Positions 1-6,706 of a stretch of 8,724 nucleotides of DNA are shown one piece after another. The stretch's first letter is position 1; each line of letters opens with the position of its first letter. The stretch covers positions 1 to 8,724 of the forward strand of contig JAUPVZ010000052.1 of NCBI GenBank assembly GCA_030916795.1. The letters run 5' to 3'. Under the pieces are notes generated by a model. The model had not been told where the DNA came from, made no database searches, and saw only the letters and a list, made by a program, of their open reading frames with translations. The DNA comes from Patescibacteria group bacterium (GTDB taxonomy: Bacteria > Patescibacteriota > Minisyncoccia > Phycocordibacterales > XYD1-FULL-46-19). Position numbers and translations under genes: made by a program.

Positions 1-39
1 TATATTTCACGGGGCGGTTTTTATCAAACCTTTATATCT

Positions 40-309
40 CTAAGTACTGCACCCAATGGTATTGCAAATAATATGCAAAATACCGTAAACCGAAACCATG
101 ATAAACAATCCTACCACCCCCCAAACCATATGTTGTTTACCTGGCTCCAAATCGCCACCATTGCCCGCATTTAAGATAAACTCTACCAAGCCATAAAAGA
201 ACACTACTACCGCCACCGCAAACATAAAGGCGATAATCGGGTTAACAATAACCTTGGTTACCGCATTTAGTAGCGGTATATCGGTCGCAGCATAGGCAAT
301 AGTAAACAC
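40..309 (-). CDS. TrbC/VirB2-like small pilin (pilin 1, last of five)
   Basis: This is an 89-residue membrane protein with two hydrophobic helices (about residues 24-47 and 60-83) joined by a short polar loop (NAGNGGDLEPGKQ). Core residues shared with the next two genes are FFyGLVeFIlNAGN in helix 1 and GKqhMvWGVVgLFiMVSvyGi in helix 2. The layout fits the T4SS_pilin/TrbC-VirB2 family seen widely in Patescibacteria, whose members are presumed to form extracellular filaments; that role is inferred here. The start is GTG at 309, because the frame is closed by a stop at 328-330 and holds no ATG before it. There is no Shine-Dalgarno. The N-terminus (MFTIAYAA) is too short for a normal signal peptide but ends in an A-Y-A-A processing-like motif. 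C82 and C87 lie at the extreme C-terminus. It starts 14 nt after pilin 2 stops. The stop is TAG. Family call fairly sure; filament role unproven. Confidence 0.72.
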   Translation of the reverse strand: MFTIAYAATDIPLLNAVTKVIVNPIIAFMFAVAVVVFFYGLVEFILNAGNGGDLEPGKQHMVWGVVGLFIMVSVYGILHIICNTIGCST

Positions 310-323
310 AAAAGAAAATTTAC

Positions 324-617
324 TTAGTTATTTGGGTTTAGCTGATCAGGATCAATAACCTGACCGCTTTGATCAACTCCAAAAGCATCTCCTATAAATC
401 CTACTAGGCCCCAAATAGACACCATCACAAAGAGAGCCACCACTCCCCAAATCATCATATGTTTACCATCGTTTCGGGCGTCTTCATTGCCAGCATTCCA
501 AATATATTTAACCAAGCCCCAAAAGAAAGCAATGACAGCTAGGGTCATTAATATGCCAACCAGATTGTCGATAATACCTGTGAAGGAATTCATCAACTGG
601 GAAATATTTGTTAACAT
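324..617 (-). CDS. TrbC/VirB2-like small pilin (pilin 2)
   Basis: This is a 97-residue protein with two transmembrane helices (about residues 15-38 and 54-76) and a charged loop NAGNEDARNDGK between them. The stretch GILMTLAV-AFFWGLVKYI and the block WGVVALFVMVS-WGLV are nearly identical to pilin 3, so the two are recent tandem paralogs. Unlike pilin 3 it has no cleavable signal peptide: the N-terminus (MLTNISQLMNSFTG) is short and amphipathic. A 20-residue polar tail (GVDQSGQVIDPDQLNPNN) follows helix 2. Assignment to the T4SS_pilin/TrbC-VirB2 family rests on topology and the conserved loop; assembly into a filament is inferred. The start is ATG at 617 with an AT-rich leader, no Shine-Dalgarno, and a CATAAT box 6 nt upstream. 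A 102-nt gap separates it from pilin 3, so pilins 2 and 1 may have their own promoter. Confidence 0.75.
   Translation of the reverse strand: MLTNISQLMNSFTGIIDNLVGILMTLAVIAFFWGLVKYIWNAGNEDARNDGKHMMIWGVVALFVMVSIWGLVGFIGDAFGVDQSGQVIDPDQLNPNN
418..521 (-). repeat. Paralogous direct-repeat copy A (inside pilin 2)
   Basis: This segment and 913-1010 are DNA-level duplicates. Positions 418-434 are identical over 17 nt to 913-929, and 500-521 match 989-1010 in 21 of 22 positions. The offset between copies changes from 495 to 489 nt, which fits a two-codon difference in the loop between the helices. This is what a fairly recent gene duplication, or gene conversion between neighbours, leaves behind. 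Confidence 0.7.
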
Positions 618-623
618 TTTATA

Positions 624-629
624 ATTATG
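624..629 (-). promoter_or_regulatory. Putative -10 box for pilin 2 (leaderless arrangement)
   Basis: On the minus strand this reads CATAAT, five of six matches to TATAAT, and is followed by TATAAA and then the ATG of pilin 2. The 6-nt gap would place the transcription start at or next to the start codon. The AT-rich background makes chance matches likely, and no convincing -35 box is seen. Confidence 0.35.
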
Positions 630-719
630 ATTCTTATAATTTTACTAAACGACCTTAATAATATATCTCTAATTCTACCAAGTATTCCCTATCTATACAC
701 GAAAGTAATCCACAAGCAG

Positions 720-1175
720 TCAATCATTGCCACTGTCAGTCAAAGGGTCATACCCTTGATTAATAGCATCGATTGCCGCCGAGCCATCTGCACCCCCGGT
801 AGTTTGTGTGCTACTAGTAACAGGCAAAACATTGTTTACATTTGGTGCCGCACCGGGCTGGCCATCTGTGCCAAAGATCGTGTTGGAAATAACCTTAACC
901 AAACCCCAAACCGACACCATCACAAAGAGCGCCACTACGCCCCAGACCATAATCATCTTGCCCTCGTCTTTACCAGCACCGGCACTGTAAATATATTTGA
1001 CCAAGCCCCAGAAAAAGGCGACCACGGCCAAAGTCATTAGTATTCCTACCGCTGGGTTAACTAATTCTGTTGTAAACTTGGTCAACAACCCACCCAAACT
1101 AGTCTCGGTCGCGGCACTAGCCAGCTGGGGTACAAGTACCACCGCCACGGCCACCATATTTATTATTCTTGTCAT
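720..1175 (-). CDS. TrbC/VirB2-like pilin with signal peptide and long tail (pilin 3)
   Basis: This 151-residue protein begins with a Sec-type signal peptide (residues 1-21, hydrophobic stretch NMVAVAVVLVPQ, cleavage expected after A-S-A). Two helices follow at about 40-62 (GILMTLAVVAFFWGLVKYI) and 75-98 (WGVVALFVMVSVWGLV), separated by the loop SAGAGKDEGK. About 50 residues after helix 2 are rich in Gly, Pro, Ser, Thr, Asn and Asp and contain no hydrophobic segment. That is far longer than the 7- and 20-residue tails of its two neighbours and could be displayed on the cell surface. The core is nearly identical to pilin 2. The family (T4SS_pilin/TrbC-VirB2) is inferred from topology and motifs. 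ATG start at 1175, no Shine-Dalgarno, TGA stop at 720. A 36-nt AT-only-looking gap separates it from pilin 4. Confidence 0.78.
   Translation of the reverse strand: MTRIINMVAVAVVLVPQLASAATETSLGGLLTKFTTELVNPAVGILMTLAVVAFFWGLVKYIYSAGAGKDEGKMIMVWGVVALFVMVSVWGLVKVISNTIFGTDGQPGAAPNVNNVLPVTSSTQTTGGADGSAAIDAINQGYDPLTDSGND
913..1010 (-). repeat. Paralogous direct-repeat copy B (inside pilin 3)
   Basis: This is the partner of 418-521: it holds the identical 17-mer (913-929) and the 22-nt near-identical block (989-1010). It encodes the second and first transmembrane helices of pilin 3. The conservation is at the nucleotide level and includes third positions, so it reflects shared recent ancestry or conversion rather than protein constraint alone. 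Confidence 0.7.
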
Positions 1176-1187
1176 AACAATAACTTA

Positions 1188-1210
1188 TTTATAATTAACT
1201 AATATTATAA
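1188..1210 (-). promoter_or_regulatory. Two -10-like boxes inside a 7-bp inverted repeat before pilin 3
   Basis: Between the pilin 4 stop and pilin 3 start the minus strand holds TATAAT (1204-1209) and TATAAA (1188-1193, 12 nt from the ATG). The arms TTATAAT (1204-1210) and ATTATAA (1189-1195) form an inverted repeat with an 8-nt spacer. It may be an internal promoter for pilin 3. The gap is almost entirely A/T and no -35 box is recognisable, so this is a weak call. Confidence 0.3.
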
Positions 1211-1211
1211 T

Positions 1212-1610
1212 CTACCCCTGCCAAACTTCTACTACCGTTACCCCCGGCTCACTTTTCAACTGCTTGATGGTAGCATCTATCGCTCGCGCCAGGACAAACG
1301 CCCCTAGCACCAAAGCAGCACCAATAACCGTGTAGAAGAAGATGTCTTTGGCTCTTTGAAGCCCAGCTTTATCCCCCCGCGCCCAGACAAAGAGAAAACC
1401 CGAGTAAATAAACATCACCACCAAAAAGGGCATCGAGATTGTGACCACAATATCCAAGACCCTAGCCACAAATTCTTGGATAGTGGAAATATTGAGTGGG
1501 TTTTCGATAGTAATAGATTGATCATCATCACTACCCGCCGCTATCAACAAACAAGGGGCACTAAAGAATACCAACGGTAATAAAAATGCAAATATGTACT
1601 TTTTATTCAT
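1212..1610 (-). CDS. TrbC/VirB2-like pilin (pilin 4)
   Basis: This is a 132-residue protein with a cleavable N-terminal signal peptide (MNKKYIFAFLLPLVFFSAPCLLIAA, cleavage probably near A24-A25). An acidic mature N-terminus (GSDDDQ) follows, then an amphipathic stretch NPLNISTIQEFVARVLDIV. Two helices lie at about 53-76 (ISMPFLVVMFIYSGFLFVWA) and 89-111 (DIFFYTVIGAALVLGAFVLARAI), with the polar loop RGDKAGLQRAK between them. The order helix, S-G-F-L-F, G-D-K/R-A-K loop, helix is typical of the T4SS_pilin family in Patescibacteria, and it belongs to a different subfamily from pilins 1-3. C20 sits in the signal peptide, but S-A-P-C is not a lipobox. The ATG at 1610 lies 2 nt after the TAG of pilin 5, so translational coupling is likely. 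No Shine-Dalgarno. Filament role is inferred from the family. Confidence 0.8.
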   Translation of the reverse strand: MNKKYIFAFLLPLVFFSAPCLLIAAGSDDDQSITIENPLNISTIQEFVARVLDIVVTISMPFLVVMFIYSGFLFVWARGDKAGLQRAKDIFFYTVIGAALVLGAFVLARAIDATIKQLKSEPGVTVVEVWQG

Positions 1611-1612
1611 AT

Positions 1613-2056
1613 CTATTGTCTAAATAAATCAATTAATGACTGCCCCACTTCATTGGCGGGTCTGGTGCCCACTAGGCCCACCACCACCGCTTTGATAATA
1701 ATATAAGCCGCCAACATCAACACCAGACCAATCCCAATATTTTTAAGCAGGGAATAGGCCTTGGTTCTCTCCCCTGGTTTGTCGCCCTTTAGCACGAGTA
1801 GTGCCCCCGCATACATAATAGCAATCACTGCTATCGGCATCGATAATTCAAAAATCACAAATTCAATTACAATATTAACCAACTTTTTTAAATCATTAAA
1901 ATTGCAAGTATCACCGTCTTGGCCACAGATGATAAACCGGCTACTATCGGCGTCTTGTGCCTGCACTATATTGGGGGTTACCGCCAACACCGAGCCAGCC
2001 CCGAGGCAAAGAAACAATATGCCAATGCCGATATTCTTTAGGTTAAACAATTTCAT
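1613..2056 (-). CDS. TrbC/VirB2-like pilin with cysteine pair (pilin 5, first of five)
   Basis: This 147-residue protein has a signal peptide (hydrophobic NIGIGILFLCLGAGSVLAV, likely cleaved near residues 25-33). A short extracytoplasmic segment follows with C44 and C51 (IICGQDGDTCNF). Two helices lie at about 61-89 and 103-129, separated by KGDKPGERTKA. A cysteine pair just before the first mature helix, followed by a L-x-x-L-V-N-I-V-I-E-F start, is typical of Patescibacteria T4SS_pilin proteins; the cysteines could form a disulfide. It is similar in layout to pilin 4 and only distantly related to pilins 1-3. The ATG at 2056 follows the stop of the solute-binding protein after one nucleotide, so the two are almost certainly co-transcribed and translationally coupled. 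No Shine-Dalgarno. A VirB2-like filament subunit is the best guess; no secretion ATPase or assembly gene is visible nearby. Confidence 0.8.
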   Translation of the reverse strand: MKLFNLKNIGIGILFLCLGAGSVLAVTPNIVQAQDADSSRFIICGQDGDTCNFNDLKKLVNIVIEFVIFELSMPIAVIAIMYAGALLVLKGDKPGERTKAYSLLKNIGIGLVLMLAAYIIIKAVVVGLVGTRPANEVGQSLIDLFRQ

Positions 2057-2057
2057 A

Positions 2058-3377
2058 TTATAGATGAGAATAGATAATATTCATCTTTTCGCTAGCGTCT
2101 TGCAAAATAAGCGAGCTAGGGGTGCGACCCAAATTTTTTCTATTAATTATTTCATCAAATACGGCTTTGGTCTCTTCGCGCCCCGGGTTTAGCCAAGTGA
2201 CACTAGACAAAGCCGACTTGTTAAAAATAGCTTGGAACGGGTCGGTGACTGGCACTCCAAGCAAGTCTCTTCTTACCGGCGCAACATTTACCATCTGGCT
2301 AATCTGGGTCGCGTACTTGGCAGAAGCTAGCGCATTGGTCATAGCAAAAGTAGCATTGAGATTATTAGAATTCCTGACCAAGGCCACCGCCACCAACCGG
2401 GCCAAGGTCTTTTGTTTGGACACGTTGTCACGTTGCGGGACAAAAGCCACATCCATGTTTAAATTGGGATTACGGCTACGCAGGTCTGCCAACTCGCTAG
2501 CAAAACCAATATAGTGGGCCAGCTTACCTGCCGCAAAATAACTTTTATCTACGGGCATTGACTCGTTCCAGGAATAGGTCACGGCTACCGGATTGGCAAA
2601 AGCGGTATAAAAATCAAGAGCGGCGACCCCAGGTGAGAGCCGATCGCCACTAGTCGAGCCCCACAAACTAGCTCGATATTTGGCCGTAGTGCTGTCCCAG
2701 ACCGATATTTTGGCGCCCGATTGCAACAGCAACATCGATAGAATATCTTTGGCATTTACAATATTACCAGCTGTCCCAAAGGCCAAACCACTTTGTAGTA
2801 TCACCCCTCTTTCCCCTAGTTTGGTCAAAAGTGAATGATTCTTGATAACACCAGACCAAGTGGTAGGCACGCTGGCGATACCAGCATTGCCATACAAATC
2901 GCGGTTGTAATACATCACCAGCGGATCAATATACAAAGGCAAGGCCAAAATCCCCCCAGTGGGGAGCAGATACACTTCACCAATCTCGGCATAAGCATCA
3001 CGAAAATCTCTAATCGAAAGAAGGGTGTCGGGAATCGGGTAAAATTTGTCGGCTTGTTTGACTGCCAAATCTTCACTGATAAATATGGCATCGGGCCCCG
3101 CGTCACGGGCCAGAGCGTCGACAAATTCTGATTCTATCGTGGCTGAATTTTTAAAAACATATCGTAGATTAAAAACATCGGCATATTCGGTATTGAGACT
3201 CTCTACCACCCGGTTCATCTCCAGCTCAGGCAATGACCCCCACAATACAATAGTCGGTACACTTTTGGCGCCCCCCATATCAAGCCCCGGCAAAACACCA
3301 GAGAACATCAAAACCGCGACAGTTATTACTACCCCACAAATGACTAGTAAAACAGTTTGGAAAATACCAGTTTTCAT
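2058..3377 (-). CDS. Membrane-anchored extracellular solute-binding protein (family 1)
   Basis: This 439-residue protein has an uncleaved-looking N-terminal helix (about residues 7-29) followed by a periplasmic-binding-protein type 2 fold of the SBP_bac_1 (MalE/UgpB-like) family. Visible landmarks are the first strand PTIVLWGSLPELEMNRVVESLNTEY (split here: PTIVLWGS at 41-48, helix to 65) and the family signature LPLYIDPLVMYYNRDLYGNAGI around 146-167, with PTTW at 171-174. Family members bind sugars, glycerol phosphate or similar solutes for an ABC importer; the ligand here cannot be told. There is no lipobox: C14 sits in L-V-I-C without the small residue at -1. No permease or ATPase gene accompanies it. 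Instead it heads the pilin series and ends 1 nt before pilin 5. ATG at 3377, with TATAAT 8 nt upstream and no Shine-Dalgarno. Its family is clear; import versus adhesion or sensing is open. Confidence 0.85.
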   Translation of the reverse strand: MKTGIFQTVLLVICGVVITVAVLMFSGVLPGLDMGGAKSVPTIVLWGSLPELEMNRVVESLNTEYADVFNLRYVFKNSATIESEFVDALARDAGPDAIFISEDLAVKQADKFYPIPDTLLSIRDFRDAYAEIGEVYLLPTGGILALPLYIDPLVMYYNRDLYGNAGIASVPTTWSGVIKNHSLLTKLGERGVILQSGLAFGTAGNIVNAKDILSMLLLQSGAKISVWDSTTAKYRASLWGSTSGDRLSPGVAALDFYTAFANPVAVTYSWNESMPVDKSYFAAGKLAHYIGFASELADLRSRNPNLNMDVAFVPQRDNVSKQKTLARLVAVALVRNSNNLNATFAMTNALASAKYATQISQMVNVAPVRRDLLGVPVTDPFQAIFNKSALSSVTWLNPGREETKAVFDEIINRKNLGRTPSSLILQDASEKMNIIYSHL

Positions 3378-3385
3378 TTATATAA

Positions 3386-3391
3386 ATTATA
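3386..3391 (-). promoter_or_regulatory. Consensus -10 box for the solute-binding protein/pilin operon
   Basis: The minus strand reads TATAAT exactly, followed by eight nucleotides (TTATATAA) and the ATG at 3377. The transcript would have almost no 5' leader. The -35 position 17 nt upstream (TTATGT) is weak and lies inside the 3' end of the methyltransferase gene, whose stop is at 3399. This promoter would separate the envelope operon from the gyrA cluster. Confidence 0.5.
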
Positions 3392-3398
3392 ACTTATC

Positions 3399-3929
3399 TC
3401 AAGCCAAAACATAAACTTGTCCATAGTGATGGTCGCCCGCTTCAAAATAATTTTCCTTCCGAAAGCCAGCTTCCGCCATAATCTTTTCACATTTTTCGGG
3501 CGAGATAACTTTTTCCGGAGCGGGCCCCAAATTGCCAAATGAATCTTTCCATTCCACCACCAAGACTTTACCCTGAGGCAATAAAACCCGCTTGGCCTCT
3601 AGCGCCAAACCATAAGCCGAATCTACTTGAAACATAATATTAGACAAAACGACCGCCGTTACCGATTGGTCGGCCAGCTTGCTGCCACCTCTAGTTTCGA
3701 TATCGCCCCAGATAGTGTCTACAATATCGGCCAGATTGGTCGTCTTTACATCACCAGCAATCTTTTCTAGTAAGCCATTTTGGATATCAACAGCCAACAC
3801 CCGACCACCTGGTGCCACTTTGCGCGCCAAAGGCAAAATATATTCACCTCGCCCCGCGCCAAAATCTGCCACCTTCATCCCTGGCTCCAAACGAAGATAA
3901 TTTAAAATTTGTTCTGGTCGTAAAAACAT
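3399..3929 (-). CDS. Class I SAM-dependent methyltransferase, small
   Basis: This 176-residue protein covers a single Rossmann-like methyltransferase domain. Motif I is VADFGAGRGEY (20-30), with the glycine loop that contacts S-adenosylmethionine. The acidic residue ending strand 2 is D48 in VLAVDI, and motif III-like WGDIE follows at 75-78. VVLSNIMFQV (93-102) is the strand 4 region, followed by the helix carrying AKRVLLPQGKVLVVEWKD (post-I region of Methyltransf_11/25/31-type domains). No substrate-specifying extra domain is present, so substrate (RNA, protein, lipid or small molecule) is unknown. It lies 30 nt after gyrA on the same strand. The intervening DNA is a perfect inverted repeat whose arm overlaps the ATG by two bases, and codons 2-3 form a T-run. 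The start at 3929 is supported because the helix FLRPEQILNYL directly precedes motif I, as usual. No Shine-Dalgarno. Stop TGA. Confidence 0.82.
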   Translation of the reverse strand: MFLRPEQILNYLRLEPGMKVADFGAGRGEYILPLARKVAPGGRVLAVDIQNGLLEKIAGDVKTTNLADIVDTIWGDIETRGGSKLADQSVTAVVLSNIMFQVDSAYGLALEAKRVLLPQGKVLVVEWKDSFGNLGPAPEKVISPEKCEKIMAEAGFRKENYFEAGDHHYGQVYVLA

Positions 3930-3953
3930 TTGATAAGTAAATACTTATCAAAT
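3928..3953 (-). terminator. Perfect 12-bp inverted repeat with T-run: terminator/attenuator or operator
   Basis: Arms ATTTGATAAGTA (3928-3939) and TACTTATCAAAT (3942-3953) are exact reverse complements around a 2-nt AA spacer. As minus-strand RNA this gives an 11-bp stem with a 4-nt loop, starting 6 nt after the gyrA stop. The stem is followed by G and then five T (3922-3926). It thus resembles an intrinsic terminator, though only two of the stem pairs are G-C. The methyltransferase ATG overlaps the arm, so the same structure would also hide that start codon. A DNA site for a dimeric regulator is an equal alternative. Confidence 0.5.
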
Positions 3954-3959
3954 ATTTTA

Positions 3960-6437
3960 CTACAAACAGGTTAGAGATGCTATCGAGTCTTCCCCTTTTA
4001 GCTTCATAATGCGCACACCTTGGGTCTGTCGCCCAAGTGTTGGTATCTCATCCAAGCTAGTTCTAATTATTTGACCCTGTTTAGAAATGGCCACAATCTC
4101 ACTTTCGGCTTCGGTCAAAACTCGTGATGACATTAGCTTGCCGGTTTTTGATGTAACCTTAAATGTTTTTATACCGGTTCCTCCCCGCTTCTGGACTTTG
4201 TATTCGGTCAAATTGGTTTTTTTACCATAGCCATTTTCGCCCATTACTAGAAAATCTACTTTGGCGGTGGCCACCTTGACCACATCAGCTCCCACCACAA
4301 AATCGTTCTTGGCGAGCTTGATCGCCCTTACCCCACCAGCGGCCCGGCCCATTTCTCGGATATCCGAATCTTTAAAACGGATACTCTGGCCGTCGCGAGT
4401 AGCGACAATGGCCGTGTCCCCTTTTTCCACCGCAAAGACAGACAACAACTCATCATTAGCTTCTAGTTTGATCGCAATAATCCCTGTGCGGCGTACATCC
4501 TTGAAACTTTCGGCCTTTACCTTTTTAGCTTCACCATTTTTGGTGACCATCATCACCGCTAGTTTTGAATGGTCGGTCGTTTTGTCAAAAGCGAGTACCG
4601 AGGTAACTTTTTCTTCCGCTGACAGTGACAAAAAGTTCATCACCGACTTGCCTCTGGTTGCCCTTTTGCCCTCGGGAATATCGTACATCTTCAGCTGATA
4701 CACTTTGCCCTTGTCGGTAAAGAACAAGAGGTCGTCGTGAGTACCGGCGGTCAAGAAAATAGTCACAAAATCTTCTTCTTTAACATTTAGATCCATCACG
4801 CCAGAACCACCCCGCTTTTGAGCTCGATATTCCGACGGATCGGTTCTTTTGACATAGCCACCCGATGTCAAAACCAAGACATTTTCTTTTTCTTCAATTA
4901 AGTCTTCGACATTTATTTCTTTAACTCCACCCTTTATCACTTTGGTCATTCGGGGGTCACCATATTTTTCTCTCACTTCAACAAATTCATTTTTGACAAT
5001 AGCGATAACCCGCTTTGGGTCTCCCAAGATCTCTTTGCACTCTTTGATAAATGCTTGTTTTTCTTTCAGTTCATCCTCGACTTTTTGTCTTTCCAGACCC
5101 GCCAATTTTTGCAAACGCATTTCCAAAATAGCGGTGGCCTGCAAGTCCGACAACTTAAACTCTTTCATCAAGGCGGCGTGAGCGGTCGGTGTATCTTTTG
5201 ATTTGCGAATTGTCTTGATTACCTCATCGATATGGTCTAGGGCAATCTTTAGACCAAGTAGGATATGCTCTCGGGCTTCCGCTTTAGCCAAATCAAATTT
5301 GGTCCGGCGGACCACCACTTCTTGGCGATAACCAAAAAACTCTTCAATAATAGAACGCAGTGACAAAAGTTTTGGTACACCACCCACCAGCGCCAGCATA
5401 TTGTAGTGGAAGGTGGTCTCTAGGTCGGTATGTTTATACAAAGCGTTCAGTATTTTCTGTGGTTGACTGCCGGTCTTTAGATCGACAACCACCCGCAGGT
5501 CTTTGGTCGTGGTTGATTCATCGCGAATATCTCTAATCCCCTCGATTTTCTTTTCGCGCACCAAATCGGCCATCTTGATAATCATTTCCGACTTGTTGAC
5601 CTGATATGGGATAGAAGTGATTATGATTTGATTTTGACTCGCTTTTGTTTCAACAATCTCGGCTTCGCCACGAACCAGCACCCCACCACGCCCAGTGATA
5701 TAGGCATGATGAATATCTTTTTGATTGAAAATAATACCACCCGTCGGAAAGTCCGGGCCTTTTACAAATTGAAGCAAGTCTTCATTGGTAGATTTAGGAT
5801 TGTCTGAAAAATGAATAAGCGCATCCATTACCTCGCTCAAGTTATGAGGGGGGATTTTGGTCGCCATACCAACCGCAATACCAAAAGTCCCATTTAAAAG
5901 AAGATTGGGTACGACTGAGGGCAGGACGACTGGTTCTTTGCGCTCGCCGTCGAAGTTTGGAATATAATCAACAGTTTCTTTTTCAATATCACGCAGTAGC
6001 TCGCCGGCGATTTTGGTCATCTTGGCTTCGGTATAGCGGTGAGCCGCTGCTCCATCACCATCGATAGACCCAAAGTTACCTTGGCCCCACACTAGTGGAT
6101 AACGAGTGGCAAAATCTTGAGCCAACTTGACCATCGCCTCGTACACCGAAGAGTCACCATGGGGGTGGTATTTACCCAGCACATCTCCCACAATCGTGGC
6201 TGACTTACGAAAACGTGACGCGGCCGTGAGGCCCAACTCGTGCATCGAAAAAAGAATCCGACGATGCACCGGCTTTAGCCCATCACGCACATCGGGCAAG
6301 GCGCGCGACACAATCACCGACATCGAATAGTCGAGATATGCCTCCTGCATCTCGCGCGAAATACTCACGGGACGTATCCCATCTTCAATCGAGCGTTTTA
6401 CTTCTTCTGGTTTATCGTTTTTATTCTTGCTGGCCAT
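3960..6437 (-). CDS. gyrA: DNA gyrase subunit A
   Basis: GyrA is the DNA-cleaving subunit of type IIA topoisomerase, which with GyrB introduces negative supercoils using ATP. The 825 residues match the usual length (about 820-880). The N-terminal winged-helix/tower region starts with R-P-V-S-I-S-R-E-M and [14 protein letters not shown]. The quinolone-determining region HGDSSVYE is at 93-100 (S96 and E100 at the E. coli S83 and D87 positions). The catalytic tyrosine is Y135 in [10 protein letters not shown]. The C-gate coiled coil is around 370-490. The C-terminal beta-pinwheel (about 515-825) carries the GyrA box QKRGGSG at 540-546, which distinguishes GyrA from ParC, and a second box-like QKRGGTG at 749-755. 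No acidic C-terminal tail. ATG at 6437 follows the small membrane protein by 4 nt, so they are probably coupled. gyrB is not in the window. Stop TAG. Confidence 0.97.
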   Translation of the reverse strand: MASKNKNDKPEEVKRSIEDGIRPVSISREMQEAYLDYSMSVIVSRALPDVRDGLKPVHRRILFSMHELGLTAASRFRKSATIVGDVLGKYHPHGDSSVYEAMVKLAQDFATRYPLVWGQGNFGSIDGDGAAAHRYTEAKMTKIAGELLRDIEKETVDYIPNFDGERKEPVVLPSVVPNLLLNGTFGIAVGMATKIPPHNLSEVMDALIHFSDNPKSTNEDLLQFVKGPDFPTGGIIFNQKDIHHAYITGRGGVLVRGEAEIVETKASQNQIIITSIPYQVNKSEMIIKMADLVREKKIEGIRDIRDESTTTKDLRVVVDLKTGSQPQKILNALYKHTDLETTFHYNMLALVGGVPKLLSLRSIIEEFFGYRQEVVVRRTKFDLAKAEAREHILLGLKIALDHIDEVIKTIRKSKDTPTAHAALMKEFKLSDLQATAILEMRLQKLAGLERQKVEDELKEKQAFIKECKEILGDPKRVIAIVKNEFVEVREKYGDPRMTKVIKGGVKEINVEDLIEEKENVLVLTSGGYVKRTDPSEYRAQKRGGSGVMDLNVKEEDFVTIFLTAGTHDDLLFFTDKGKVYQLKMYDIPEGKRATRGKSVMNFLSLSAEEKVTSVLAFDKTTDHSKLAVMMVTKNGEAKKVKAESFKDVRRTGIIAIKLEANDELLSVFAVEKGDTAIVATRDGQSIRFKDSDIREMGRAAGGVRAIKLAKNDFVVGADVVKVATAKVDFLVMGENGYGKKTNLTEYKVQKRGGTGIKTFKVTSKTGKLMSSRVLTEAESEIVAISKQGQIIRTSLDEIPTLGRQTQGVRIMKLKGEDSIASLTCL

Positions 6438-6441
6438 AATT

Positions 6442-6696
6442 TTAGAACTGGTCTTTTACTGTTTGCTTCAATAAATTAATACCGCTACCAATTTTGGAAA
6501 CTTCTTCTTTAAAATTAGCGCGGGAATTTTTGTCATTTAAATCTGGTACCGGCTCGTTCTTAATAAGCCATATATTTAATAACCACAAAACAATGATAAA
6601 CAAGGTGATGCCAGTTGTCGAGAAAACCAAAATCTGTCGCCTCTTATCTTCGGGATAATTACTTATCTTTTCAAATTGATTTTTCAGATAAGACAT
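6442..6696 (-). CDS. Small single-pass membrane protein, unknown function
   Basis: I do not recognise this gene. It encodes about 84 residues: a short polar N-terminus ending in a charged cluster (YPEDKRRQ), one transmembrane helix of about 22 residues ([24 protein letters not shown]), then a 40-residue polar segment rich in Lys, Asp, Glu and Asn. By the positive-inside rule the N-terminus should be cytoplasmic and the tail extracytoplasmic. It lies between the metallo-beta-lactamase-fold gene (stop 10 nt upstream) and gyrA (start 4 nt downstream), all on one strand, so it is almost certainly in their operon. I chose ATG at 6696; an in-frame GTG at 6702 would add two residues. Neither start has a Shine-Dalgarno. 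Reality as a gene is supported by the clean membrane topology and tight packing; function is open. Confidence 0.7.
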   Translation of the reverse strand: MSYLKNQFEKISNYPEDKRRQILVFSTTGITLFIIVLWLLNIWLIKNEPVPDLNDKNSRANFKEEVSKIGSGINLLKQTVKDQF

Positions 6697-6706
6697 GGCC
6701 ACACAT

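Noticed and set aside
16..30. Small hairpin GGTTT/AAACC downstream of pilin 1 as a terminator
   Set aside because: The stem is only five pairs, and in the direction of the pilin genes it is followed by a GC-rich stretch and not a T-run.
720..722. Possible recoding of TGA as glycine
   Set aside because: Pilin 3 and the methyltransferase end in TGA, and long genes such as gyrA contain no in-frame TGA, so the standard code fits.
627..1040. Open frame of 137 codons on the plus strand over pilin 3 and the pilin 2/3 gap
   Set aside because: It is antisense to a strongly supported pilin and has no family-like features; the 102-nt gap itself shows only a possible promoter.
6138..6161. Quinolone-resistance substitutions in gyrA
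   Set aside because: The region reads HGDSSVYE, with the serine and acidic residue of susceptible enzymes (same pattern as Gram-positive GyrA).
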